Below, one piece after another: positions 22,873 to 34,421 of a stretch of DNA of 64,000 bases (position 1 is the first letter of the stretch; each line of letters starts with the position of its first letter). The notes under the pieces are model-generated. The model was not told where the DNA came from. It did not search any database and was given only the letters and a program-made list of their open reading frames with translations. Source of the stretch: Brachyhypopomus gauderio. Its lineage: Eukaryota > Chordata > Actinopteri > Gymnotiformes > Hypopomidae. A program made the translations under genes and the position numbers. Location: the NCBI RefSeq assembly GCF_052324685.1, contig NW_027506879.1:1332001-1396000 (forward strand), given 5' to 3'.

Positions 22873-23408
22873 ACAAACTTGGATATAAACATAAGGCGTG
22901 ATATGAACACAAACTTGGATATAAACATAAGGCGTGATATGAACACAAACTTGGATATAAACATAAGTCATGATATGAACACAAACTTGGATATAAACAT
23001 AAGTCGTGATATGAACACAAACTTGGATATAAACATAAGTCGTGATATGAACACAAACTTGGATATAAACATAAGTCGTGATATGAACACAAACTTGGAT
23101 ATAAACATAAGTCGTGATATGAACACAAACTTGGATATAAACATAAGTCGTGATATGAACACAAACTTGGATATAAACATAAGTCGTGATATGAACACAA
23201 ACTTGGATATAAACATAAGTCGTGATATAAACACAAACTTGGATATAAACATAAATCGTGATATGAACACAAACTTGGATATAAACATAAGTCGTGATAT
23301 GAACACAAACTTGGATATAAACATAAGTCGTGATATGAACACAAACTTGGATATAAACATAAGTCGTGATATGAACACAAACTTGGATATAAACATAAGT
23401 CGTGATAT
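22873..23408. repeat. 36-bp minisatellite, about 15 copies
   Basis: The unit is two related 18-mers, one containing ACACAAACTTGGATAT and the other AACATAAGTCGTGATAT. Units are nearly identical, with rare substitutions (GGCG, TCAT, AATC). Frames on both strands stay open because the period is a multiple of three. Confidence 0.95.
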
Positions 23409-23916
23409 GTTTCAGGACTTTGTCACGGTTGGAGGAGGTGGGCGCACACTACAAGCTCTGTTATGTACGCAGCTGTTGTTTTCTAGGTAAAAAGTGGATA
23501 AACTCCGTTATAACGCCACTGACCTGCGCTCACCTTTAGGAAGAAGAGAACAGACAGCGGCAGTAGTTTTGAAGCTCCCTCAGTCGTGTGCGGTGCCTTT
23601 GCTGCACCTCGTATGTGGTTTATTATAAACGTGTGACAGAAGAACCGCGTCTCACCAACGAGACTCAAATCACAATCACAATATCACAGACACTTCATGC
23701 CGCTAGTCTCCCATTTTCCACTACGCCAGTTTTAAAAGTATTATCGGCTTGCTAGGCTTGTAAACAAACTGTGCACCACGAAGATGTAGCAGTGTGTCGC
23801 CCTCAGAGCTGATGAGGTAACCGGGCCACGACACAAACCGCTAGTGCAGGTGAGAGTGTGGACCGGCTGGGGAGACGCATGAAACCAGGCAAAGAGCCGC
23901 AGGTTAGCCACTCCTG

Positions 23917-24026
23917 CTCTAAGAGGTCGATTCACAGGAGTAACTTCACTGCTGAGCATCCACACAGACAACATACACCTGCTGATTCAGAAATAGAGGA
24001 CCAGTCCAGGTGAACATTCTCCAATG

Positions 24027-24069
<43 letters not shown>

Positions 24070-25140
24070 ATTAAAGCCGGCAAGCAGGCGCCGGCTCAGG
24101 CAGCATCCGTAATGGCAGTTGGGGAAGAGCAGGGCCAAAGATGCCCAAGGAATGTGATTAGAGCAGGAGAACTGCCATCTTGTGGCCTCTGCGCCTCTCT
24201 GCGCCTCCCTGGCTACACGCGCTAGCACCGCAGAAGCTGATTTATTGGAGAGACGGTCAGAGTAACACAGTGAAAGACAGCCAGAGCTAGTTTTGTTGAG
24301 TTATATCCAGAGAAAGGCCGTAGTGTAAACCAAGCAGCCAGATTTTTTTGTCTGCGGCTCCGTGTGCAGTCGTGAAGCTGTCAAACTGGCCGCCGGCCTT
24401 GGGGACAGCGGTTAGGAAGGTTTTACGAGCTGAGTCCTGTGTCCCAGGAAACAGACACCATGAAGCTCACTGCAGTGCAGAGCCACGCTACATCACCTTC
24501 ATCTGAACGTGTTGTTTCGCCATTGGGTGAGATGATGCTGAAGTTAAATCAGTAGAGAATTAAGAGTTTAAAAGTCTTAACGAGTGAAAATGGCATTAGA
24601 AATGATGAGCATTAGAAATGATGAGCCCCAAAGCAGATCACACTAAGTCAAAGAACTGCAACACTGAACAAGCTTAACTGACACTGAACAGCTTCAGAGG
24701 TGAGTGTGATTTACAGCTTTAACGGAGGACGGGTTGCTATGGTAACTGCAGTTATCTCTTTGATAGGAGCTGCGAGACTGCAGGCCTGGTGCACAGGAAT
24801 AAACCTCACCTGAGGGTCCGCTCAGAGATAGAAACGCTTGAATTAGCGTCCGCACGCACACCGTAGGGAGCAGCAGACCTGTGTTTTATCTCTGATGACA
24901 TTCTGGCTCAGACACACGGGTTCAGATGTTTGTTTAAAAACACAACTACATGCTGTTGTACCATAGCTTAGCCATCTAGAGAGACAAAACCCTGGACCTG
25001 CAACACGCCATCCACCATGACAGCAACAGGCTGGCAATGGTGCTGCACCTCTTATTGTCCAACATACACCTTCCATCCTAATTCTGTGTTCTTCTGTAAA
25101 ACATTACGGTCAATTACAGAATACTTTCAAAACATTAAAG
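23917..25140. other. No gene recognised; TG microsatellite at 24029-24067
   Basis: Unique-looking DNA with one perfect TG run and a short direct repeat (AGAAATGATGAGC, twice near 24600). No coding signal is supported. Confidence 0.45.
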
Positions 25141-25618
25141 CAGGGGTGGCCAACCCATCAAAGACCGCTTTTTTTTTACTGGGTTACAGCAAAGAGCACC
25201 ATCATACACGGGCATGTAAATTGTTGGGGGGGGGGGGGGGGTTGGGGTTGGGGGTGTGGCGAGTGTAGATTGCCAGTAGTTGGCGAATTAGTAACTCGTG
25301 TGAGCGTGTGAAGACAGTCAAATGCGTGTTTTCCACTACGCCGGTTTTAAAAGTATTAGCGGTTCGCTAGGCTTGTAAACAAACCGCGCATCACGAAGAT
25401 GTAGCAGTGTGTCGCCCTCAGAGCTGATGAGGTAACCGGGCCACGGCACAGACCGTTAGTGCAGGTGAGTGCACGGACCAGAGACCGTATATATAATACA
25501 TATATAAAATAATATAATAAAATATATATACGGTCTCTGGCGCTGACCGGCTGGGGAGCCGCATTAAACCAGGCAAAGAGCTGCATGCGGCTCTAGAAAA
25601 CCAGGTTGGCCCCTCCTG
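25141..25618. mobile_element. hAT-type element, copy B, with intact 8-bp duplication
   Basis: A 478-bp element from CAGGGGTGGCCAACCC to GGTTGGCCCCTCCTG. The 8-bp duplication CATTAAAG is identical at 25133-25140 and 25619-25626. It contains a G run near 25226 and shares its right 200 bp with copy A at 22300-23916. There is no transposase, so it is non-autonomous. Confidence 0.85.
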
Positions 25619-25726
25619 CATTAAAGGATATTCAGCCTCACTTTATTCAACACAAGACTCATTGTAATTGTACATCTCACCATGGGTTTCACAATAATAA
25701 TAAGTGTTTAACACAGCACCTCCAAC

Positions 25727-27930
25727 TAGTGCTCCAACTAATACTGCTCCAACTAATACTGCGCCAACTAATAGTGCTCCAACTAATACTGCGCCGACTA
25801 ATAGTGCTCCAACTAATACTGCGCCGACTAATAGTGCTCCAACGAATACTGCGCCGACTAATAGTGCTCCAACTAATACTGCGCCGACTAATAGTGCTCC
25901 AACGAATACTGCGCCGACTAATAGTGCTCCAACTAATACTGCACCGACTAATAGTGCTCCAACTAATACTGCGCCGACTAATAGTGCTCCAACTAATACT
26001 GCTCCAAGTAATACTGCTCCAAATAATACTGCGCCGACTAATACTGTTCCAACTAATACTGTACCGACTAATAGTGCTCCAACGAATACTGCGCCGACTA
26101 ATAGTGTTCCAACTAATCCTGCTCCAACTAATACTGCACCGACTAATAGTGCTCCAACTAATACTGCGCCGACTAATAGTGCTCCAACTAATAGTGCTCC
26201 AACTAATACTGTGCCGACTAATAGTGCTCCAACTTATACTGCTCCAACTAATACTGCGCCGACTAATAGTGCTCCAACTAATACTGCTCCAAATAATACT
26301 GCTCCAAATAATACTGCGCCGACTAGTACTGTTCCAACTTATACTGTACCGACTAATAGTGCTCCAACGAATACTGCGCCGACTAATAGTGTTCCAACTA
26401 ATCCTGCTCCAACTAATACTGCACCGACTAATAGTGCTCCAACTAATACTGCTCCAACTAATACTGCGCCGACTAATACTGCTCCAACTAATAGTGCTCC
26501 AACTAATACTGCGCCGACTAATAGTGCTCCAACTAATAGTGCTCCAACTAATACTGCGCCGACTAATAGTGCTCCAACTAATACTGCTCCAACTAATACT
26601 GCGCCGACTAATAGTGCTCCAACTAATACTGCGCCGACTAATAGTGCTCCAACTAATACTGCTCCAAATAATACTGCTCCAAATAATACTGCGCCGACTA
26701 ATACTGTTCCAACTAATAGTGCTCCAACGAATACTGCGCCGACTAATAGTGTTCCAACTAATCCTGCTCGAACTAATACTGCACCGACTAATAGTGCTCC
26801 AACTAATACTGCTCCAACTAATACTGCACCGACTAATAGTGCTCCAACTAATACTGCTCCAACTAATACTGCGCCGACTAATAGTGCTCCAACTAATAGT
26901 GCTCCAACTAATACTGCGCCGACTAATAGTGTTCCAACTAATCCTGCTCCAACTAATACTGCACCGACTAATAGTGCTCCAACTAATAGTGCTCCAACTA
27001 ATACTGCGCTGACTAATAGTGCTCCAACTAATACTGCTCCAACTAATACTGCGCCGACTAATAGTGCTCCAACTAATACTGCGCTGACTAATAGTGCTCC
27101 AACTAAATACTGCTACTACTAATACTGCGCCGACTAATAGTGCTCCAACTAATACTGCGCCGACTAATACTGCACTGACTAAATACTGCACCGACTAATA
27201 GTGCTCCAACTAAATACTGCACTGACTAAATGTAAATTAAAAACTATTGACTAATAGTGCTCCAACTAATACTGCTCCAACTAATACTGCACCGACTAAT
27301 AGTGCTCCAACTAATACTTCGCCGACTAATAGTGCTCCAACTAATACTGCTCCAACTAAATACTGCACCGACTAATAATGCTCCAACTAATACTGCACCG
27401 ACTAATACTGCACTGACTAATAGTGCTCCAACTAATACTGCACTGACTAAATACTGCACCGACTAATAGTGCTCCAACTAAATACTGCACTGACTAAATA
27501 CTGCAATCACTAAATACTGCACTCACTAAATACAGCGCCGACTAATACAGCTCCAACTAATACTGTTCCAACTAATACTGCTCTGTAAAAATATTGCGCC
27601 GACTAAGAACTGCATCAACTAATACTCCACCAACAAAATACAGCACCGACTAATAGTGCTCCAATTAAATACTGCGCTCACTAAATTCTGCAATCACTAA
27701 ATACTGCGCTCACTAAATTCTGCAATCACTAAATACAGCACCGACTAATACTGCCCTGACTAAATACTGCTCCAACTAAATACTGCACCGACTAATAGTG
27801 TTCCAACTAAATACTGCTCCAACTAAATACTGCACCGACTAATAGTGCTCCAACTAAATACTGCTCCAACTAAATACTGCATCAACAAATTGTGCTCCGG
27901 CTAAATACAGCACCAACTAATACTGCTCAA
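25727..27930. repeat. 2.2-kb minisatellite with a 15/30-bp unit
   Basis: Two alternating 15-mers, GCTCCAACTAATACT and GCGCCGACTAATAGT, with point variants, run for about 2.2 kb. From about 27100 onward single-base insertions (ACTAAATACTGC) break the 15-bp phase and the array decays. Long open frames on both strands (up to 500 codons) follow from the period and are not genes. Confidence 0.95.
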
Positions 27931-28845
27931 ACACCGTCTGCTTACAAAATTCTGATAAAGAAATGCTGACGAATGGATCATTACGAATTTGGACAAATTC
28001 AGTCATTACAAGTGATGAATTCAGTCTGCTGCTAATTATACCATGACATGACCCAACATCCTCATATTATCCTCAACCTAATATCTATGACCTAATAACC
28101 TCACAAAGTATACCACTACAGGCTAGCAGATACACAGCACTGCACTGGAATTGCTTCTTAAACCCCATTTCAATTTGTAGAAATACTGAACCAGGAGCCA
28201 TCTTTAAGTATAGAATGAAGCCTTTATCTCTATCTCTTTGTGCGTCGGTTCCAAGTTTACAGCCCGTTAATTTAAAGAAAAAAACAAACAAACCATCCCT
28301 AAGAGCTCTCACTGTGAAGTGGGGGGACTGCACTCTGCTCTAAGCTCTAAGAGCATCCACCATCTGCTCCTCCACGAGCGTTATAGCACTTAAGTGTCAT
28401 GGTGGCCCTGTCTGGGACGTCCAGGGCCCATTATGGGGAGTGTGAGGTGAGGAACGCTCTCCCTCTGACCTGGTACATAGGCACATGCAGACACAGTGTT
28501 CTGCCCAAGTGGGGGGGGGGGGGGGGGGGGGGGTCGTGCAGAGAGGCGAGTGTAATTCTCCAGACCATATTTGCTGTAGACTCTCTCTAGGTAATGGGCA
28601 TAAAAGCAGTCAAACAGAAGTTATTCCTCTCTGTGTAACCTTGGACTCATTCCATAAATAAAATGTCTTTGCTAAACATTTCCTCCTTAAAATGATTTCA
28701 CTTAAACATTTAAGGCGTCCTGTGCAAAAGCAAAATTTGTCTGTAGTTTCTGCAGACATCTATCCAGATCAAGGCGATGATTTAATTTTAATGAATCGCT
28801 TACCCTCAACATCGTTACCCAAATAATGGAACAACACTGCAGTGT
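27931..28845. other. No gene recognised; G run at about 28509-28533
   Basis: Unique-looking DNA with a run of about 25 G. No supported coding or RNA feature. Confidence 0.45.
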
Positions 28846-31012
28846 CCAGGGGGGTGTTCCAAGAAGCGGGTTAAGCGAGAAAACCCGGGTAAGTTAACTC
28901 AGAGTTCACGGAAACTCGAGGTTTTCCGTTCCAGAAACCGAGCTTAGAGAGAACCGGAGTCAGTTACTATAGCAACTTATGCTCTGAAGCTAACCTGCTC
29001 GCTGGCAGGTTAACTTGGACCTGACCCAGAGTTACAAACACGTCATCATGACGTGTCCTTTCCTCGAAGATCATGTGGATATTGAAACTCAGTTTATTCG
29101 CCGGGAACGCCTTCGTCGGGAACGCCTTATAAAACCCCGAATAGACATAGGCCTACTATCATTTTCGGATTATTTTTTAATGAACGTTATCGTTTTTCAG
29201 CACAATCCAATACTTACATCAATAAAATTATTAAGCGTCACATTTCAAATATTACACATCGCGGATCAGCCCTAAATTCTCTCCAGATTGTTATACATCG
29301 CTCTTCGTTTTTTGCTAGTGGAAGTTTTTTTTTATAGTGTAGAAGATGCGGAATCTGTCAGCAAAGCTACTGTATGTCGGTCTGTCCGAAAACTATGTCC
29401 GGCATTAAATTGACTAGTGCCCAGTTTTGTGGTGTTTCCTGGGCATAAGCCAGTTATGGACATCAAAGAGGAATTCCACAGCATCGTTGGTTTGTCTTTA
29501 ATTCACACGGACAATAAAGAAATTAAGCAAAGGAGAAGCAATATATAACGAACTTCATTCCATTTACATTTTAAGGATTTCCTAGAGTGATTGGCTGTAT
29601 TGATGGAACCTACATATGCTACCTATTCCAGCACCATTAGAACATGAAAATTCATCCATAGCATTAATGTACAGGTACTAACCTTTAGTAATCCTTAATG
29701 AATAATGTACTTATCTTTAATGGTAACAAAAATAACGTAGCTATTGTAACTGACCGTTCTTCCCATCAAGATCATATGTGATGCTTCCCACCTCATCACA
29801 AATGTTGAAGCCAGATGGCCAGGATCCGTGTATGATTCCACACTGTACAACAAATCTGAACAGAGTAGGCCTGCGGTAGTTTTGCTAGTTGTTCACATGC
29901 AGTGTAATAGTTAAATCATTGCAAACCCTAGTGTCCTATAGGCCTACCTTATGACTCCCTATTCAGATCCTGCACCTGGACCACAGTCCCGCTACAATCA
30001 GGCCCACAGCAAAACCAGGGCAAGAATTTAAATGACCCTAGGAATCCTCGAGGCCAGGTTCCAGTGCCTGAAGGGGCTCAGAGTAACCCCTGATAGGGTG
30101 TGCCACATAATAATGGCATATGTGGTATTACACAACATTGCAACCATCCAGGAAGAGTGACAGCCTACCATCTCTGACATGCCCACAGACGAGGAACCTT
30201 ACATGCATGTGGGTGACAACAGAGATGGTGGAGTTGTCAGAGACTCCATCTGCAATCACTGCTTTCCACATTAAATCATGCACCACCACCCACTCCACCA
30301 TCCACCCTGTAGCCTTTTAATATACATTACAGTCAAATTCAACGTTATGTTTCATTATTTCATTTTTCCTGTAAATAAATATATTTTATATTTTAAGAAT
30401 AAGATATAGTTATGTACAGCCATACCACTTTGTACAATATTCTTATACTTCATTTTTATCTGATGCCATGTGTGTTTCACACCACTCAGATTAGACCTGG
30501 AATTAGTAAGTGTTCAATAAAAAGATATTTAAAAACTCAATACAGTATTATAAAGGTGGAGAAAATAATAATATAATTGCACCCTTCTGCTAAATATAAA
30601 AATATCATTTTCACTCACGCATTAACTCTGTTGGCAATTTTTTGACATGCTGACTGCCTTTCTCTAGCAGCTACCGCAGTATTACATTTACGTTTAATAG
30701 TATCTAAATATTCTGCATACGCAGTCATTAATACTTCAAGCTACAGTGGTGTGAAATACGATGTTCGGCTGATTTTCGCGTTTAAGTCCATGATAAATCC
30801 TATTTATCTGCGTTCCATTAAGAATGCCTTTCATAGTTACTCGTGAACGCGCTTCTGTCTGGGTCAACCTACTCAGAGTTGAGCGACCCTGATTACTTTA
30901 ACTCCGATCCGCCGTTTTGGAACCGAAAACTCTGAGTATGTCAGATCGGGGTAAGACAACTCAGAGTTCAGGGTTAAGTTTGCTAAACCCGCTTCTTGGA
31001 ATACCCCCCTGG
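28846..31012 (+). mobile_element. PIF/Harbinger transposon with degenerate transposase
   Basis: The inverted ends CCAGGGGGGTGTTCCAAGAA and its near reverse complement (TTCTTGGAATACCCCCCTGG) extend well inward with related motifs (AACTCAGAGTT on both sides). The flanking triplet TGT is duplicated (28843-28845 and 31013-31015). Inside on the plus strand is a HARBI1-like transposase remnant. The 3' 700 bp holds no coding signal. Confidence 0.85.
29050..30330 (+). pseudogene. HARBI1-like DDE transposase, degenerate
   Basis: The start region reads MTCPFLEDHVDIETQFIRRE followed by arginine-rich sequence, as in HARBI1-like proteins. At about 29580 the frame gives FPRVIGCIDGTYI, the first catalytic aspartate block. 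At about 29770 it gives IICDASHLITNVEARWPGSV, followed by DSTLYNKSEQ, the second. At about 29950-30130 comes YLMTPYSDPAPGPQSRYN, then ARFQCLKGLRVTPDRVCHII and VVLHNIA, the C-terminal end of the domain. Stops and frameshifts separate these blocks, so no full enzyme can be made. The family cuts and pastes DNA at TWA-like triplets together with the Myb-like partner. Confidence 0.8.
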
Positions 31013-31015
31013 TGT

Positions 31016-31890
31016 TGGTCCTGGTGTTTATCCTGGTCCTGGCTCCTCAAACACCCACCCAATCAGCTTTACAAGACTGAGGTCTCCCTTTTGCGATTAA
31101 GCATAACATCAGGGAGAATCCTCCCTAGAACAGCAATGTCTGTGATGCAGATGCCTTGAATTGTAGTGACTACTGAAGAGTTCTGCTGTCTACAACACAC
31201 CACTTGGCCAGACATGGGCCACTGTGATCAAAGGTCAACGCTGTGGGAACATTTCAAACATGGCGTAAAGTTCATTGAGTTCATCAGCTTGATAACATCC
31301 AGAAACCATAAAATCTGAAAGTCAGTGGCTTCAGTGCTGTATTAAAAAGAAAGAAGGTTGTTGATTTTTTTTAAAGAGTAACACAAACTCATTTGGTTGG
31401 CACTTTGTTAGAGAACCTACAGTCTTAGTGAACACACCAACCATATGCTCACACCTCTGAAGATGCCGAAAAACTCGTTCAATGCAGATGAAAATTTAAC
31501 ACACTTCACAAGTCCAGACCCCATGCCCTACAGACCCCCCCTACATACCCTGTGCCCTACAGTCACTAACACACATTCAAAAGCTGAGTGGTGGAGGACT
31601 CTGCATTCATTAAGAGCTGCAAAAATCTTTTGGCCTTCGAGTTTTCATGGGGAAAAATCTATTGATATGAGAGTTGTTTTATGTTGACTAGAAATTGCTT
31701 ACCACTGACAAGGCCACACCAAAACCAACAGGTGATGTCAGGGACATCTAATCCATCACTCCATGACTCCATCCTCTCACTCTGCCTGGAACTTTAAAAA
31801 GTTCACTAGCAGATTTATATGGGTTGTGATAGCATAATTAAACAAACTGACCATCTTATGGTTGTTAAAAAAAGAAAAAAACAAAACAGC
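31016..31890. other. No gene recognised
   Basis: Unique-looking sequence. Short open stretches near 31445-31687 have no recognisable features. Confidence 0.4.
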
Positions 31891-31891
31891 T

Positions 31892-32322
31892 CATTTGAGC
31901 GTGTTCCAACACTGACTGGTAACAGCAGAACCTCTCGGGCTTCATTTGAGCGTGTTCCAACAGCAGAACCTCTCGGGCTTCATTTGAGCGTGTTCCAACA
32001 GCAGAACCTCTCGGGCTTCATTTGAGCGTGTTCCAACAGCAGAACCTCTCGGGCTTCATTTGAGTGTGTTCCAACAGCAGAACCTCTCGGGCTTCATTTG
32101 AGCGTGTTCCAACAGCAGAACCTCTCGGGCTTCATTTGAGCGTGTTCCAACAGCAGAACCTCTCGGGCTTCATTTGAGCGTGTTCCAACAGCAGAACCTC
32201 TCGGGCTTCATTTGAGCGTGTTCCAACAGCAGAACCTCTCGGGCTTCATTTGAGCGTGTTCCAACAGCAGAACCTCTCGGGCTTCATTTGAGCGTGTTCC
32301 AACAGCAGAACCTCTCGGGCTT
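31892..32322. repeat. 38-bp minisatellite, about 11 copies
   Basis: Nearly perfect 38-bp units built on CATTTGAGCGTGTTCCAACA and GCAGAACCTCTCGGGCTT. The first unit carries a short insertion, and one unit has AGTG for AGCG. Confidence 0.95.
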
Positions 32323-33045
32323 CCTGACAGGGGGTCTCTGCTCCCAACAGCCAGACTGGTTTTAAATGGGTTTTGAGCAGGTCTCCAGCTGTGCCAACAA
32401 ACCTGTATCGTCTTTAACCTCTTGGGCTGGTTTTCCATGCAGATTTTCCATCTTAGACCAAGTCACACTGACAGTGGACAGATTCTGTACCAAATGCCCC
32501 TTGTTAAATCTGGGATGTGTTCAGGACCCTTAATGCTCAATAAAGACCTACCCGTACAGCAGCACCCAAATCGATATGAATATAGTCCTGCCCTGTTAGG
32601 CCACCTAAACACCGCCAGACATATATAGACGAGTCCAGAAATATTAATAAACAAACACCAGAAAACGATGGCAGGAGAGAGCCATACAACACCCCCACCC
32701 TCTCAGGAAAGTCTTCCAGCCCCGAGAATCGGAGTTATTTAGCGCATTTTTCTCTGGAAGACGATCAATACAGGAGCTTCCTCACCCTTCTTCGTCACAG
32801 ATGCACAGCACTAATGAGGCAAAAAAAGAGCCGAGTACTCATTTTCCTCTGAGGCACTCCGGGCACAAGGGGGCACTGCTGAGGGACGCACATACACAGG
32901 ACAGAGGAATGAGCAGGATGTTGATGGTTTCTGCCGTCTGGAGCTTCTCTTGCGCTGCGCCAGTTGAGCCAATATGAGGCTGATTTGAATGGGAAGTGAA
33001 GTTCCTTCTTAAAGATAGCTGTAGAGGGACACGCCCACCTCAGAG
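32323..33045. other. No gene recognised
   Basis: Unique-looking sequence. No coding or RNA feature is supported. Confidence 0.4.
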
Positions 33046-33338
33046 TGCTGAACATTACCCTCAATTTAGTCAGTGTAAACCATACATAACACTTGTGTAG
33101 TTTAACGCAGTTTGTGTACTGAACATTACACTCAATTTAGTCAGTGTAAACCATACATAACACTTGTGTAGTTTAACGCAGTTTGTGTACTGAACATTAC
33201 ACTCAATTTAGTCAGTGTAAAACCATACAGAACACTTATGTAGTTTAATTAACGCAGTTTGTGTACTGAACATTACACTCAATTTAGTCAGTGTAAAACC
33301 ATACATAACACTTATGTAGTTTAACGCAGTTTGTGTAC
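33046..33338. repeat. 72-bp tandem repeat, 4 copies
   Basis: Units of 71-76 bp built on GAACATTACACTCAATTTAG and TAACGCAGTTTGTGTACT. The third unit has a small TTAA insertion. Confidence 0.9.
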
Positions 33339-33868
33339 TGCTCCAGATATAAGCAGTCCAGCTTCATCTGAGGTGCTACTGCCATCTTGTGGTCAGAAGC
33401 AAATTTTAACTTTCAATTATGGACAGACTGAAGGACTTACTGGAAAGGTATTCCTACTCTTGCATTTAGAGGAGACAATACCAGTGACTTCACTGTAGTG
33501 GGTCAATCAGGATATTTCTGACTCCTTTTTCTAAAATAGGAACATTCTTAACTAAATATTAACTGCAAACCCATCACAAATACATGAAAAACTTTAAGGG
33601 AGAGCTCTTTCTGGAAAACAAAGGTTACGGCATTTTTACAAATTAGCTAGTGAACACCATGTGCCATTTATACGTGTTAAAGCATGATCTTTGTTGCCAT
33701 TCAATATGTATAGCTACAACATAAATAAAAAATTTTAGTATGCAAGACGTCCTGTGCAGTGAGTCAACGGCCAGTGCCTCAATCACAATAATACATTACA
33801 GGCCATTAACAAAAGATATACATTAAAGTGCAGTCAAAAATAAAGCTACGACAGATTGTTTACTTTGT

Positions 33869-33874
33869 TTTATT
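33869..33874 (-). terminator. PNN: Candidate PNN poly(A) signal
   Basis: AATAAA on the minus strand about 550 bases past the PNN stop codon, with no other gene between. It is the clearest such hexamer at a plausible distance. Use of this site is inferred. Confidence 0.4.
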
Positions 33875-34421
33875 TAATGTCCCAACAAGAAGTTTATGCT
33901 TCAATTTATACAAAAGGTCTACATCTCTCTCCAAAAACAGGCCTGTTGCACGCTACTTGTACAAGTAGAACCCTAGCATTTAAAGAAAGGCAAACGCACA
34001 TCACTGCACTGCTAAGCAAAATAAAAAGGAGATGCTATTGTACAGCGCGACAGTGACAAACGACAATACTGATCAAAGTTACTTGTGTTCAGTATTGGCA
34101 ACACTTGGTCATCCTCACATTTGCCTCCAGCTATCTGGGAGTCATGACGTTGGAAAGATGACAGCACTGAAATATTTAGCATGGCGAATCATTTAAAATC
34201 AAGACTGTAGAAAATCTAAAAATTACAAAAGAAATCAGGAAAGGGAGGGGGAAAAAACAGGAGCTAAAAAAAAAAACAAAACAATAGCAGCCCGGATTCA
34301 TACTGAAATTTTCTAAAACAGTTTGAGCATTAGGAATCAAGAAAGCCAGCTTAAGGCAAGTTTTCCTCCAATAGCACCCCGCCATTCCCCAACACACCAC
34401 CCTGTGGGCTCCGACGGCCTC

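Larger units (their letters stand above)
22300..23916. mobile_element. hAT-type element, copy A, containing a SINE and a minisatellite
   Basis: The left end is CAGGGGTGGCCAACCC and the right end GGTTAGCCACTCCTG. Both the left 70 bp and the right 200 bp (23705-23916) match copy B at 25141-25618. The 8 bp outside the two ends do not match (GCAGTGAG versus CTCTAAGA), so one end may come from a different insertion or a deletion followed. The interior is expanded by a CT/CA microsatellite, a tRNA-derived SINE and a 36-bp array. Confidence 0.65.

Noticed and set aside
22873..23408. Possible CRISPR-like array (regular direct repeats)
   Set aside because: The repeats are contiguous with no unique spacers, and the DNA is vertebrate. 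It is a minisatellite.
25606..27191. Open frames of 468-500 codons on both strands
   Set aside because: They follow the 15-bp minisatellite exactly, exist in several frames at once and have no start, splice or homology support.
28846..31012. A domesticated HARBI1 gene
   Set aside because: The element ends are intact, but the coding region has several stops and frameshifts, so it is a decayed transposon.
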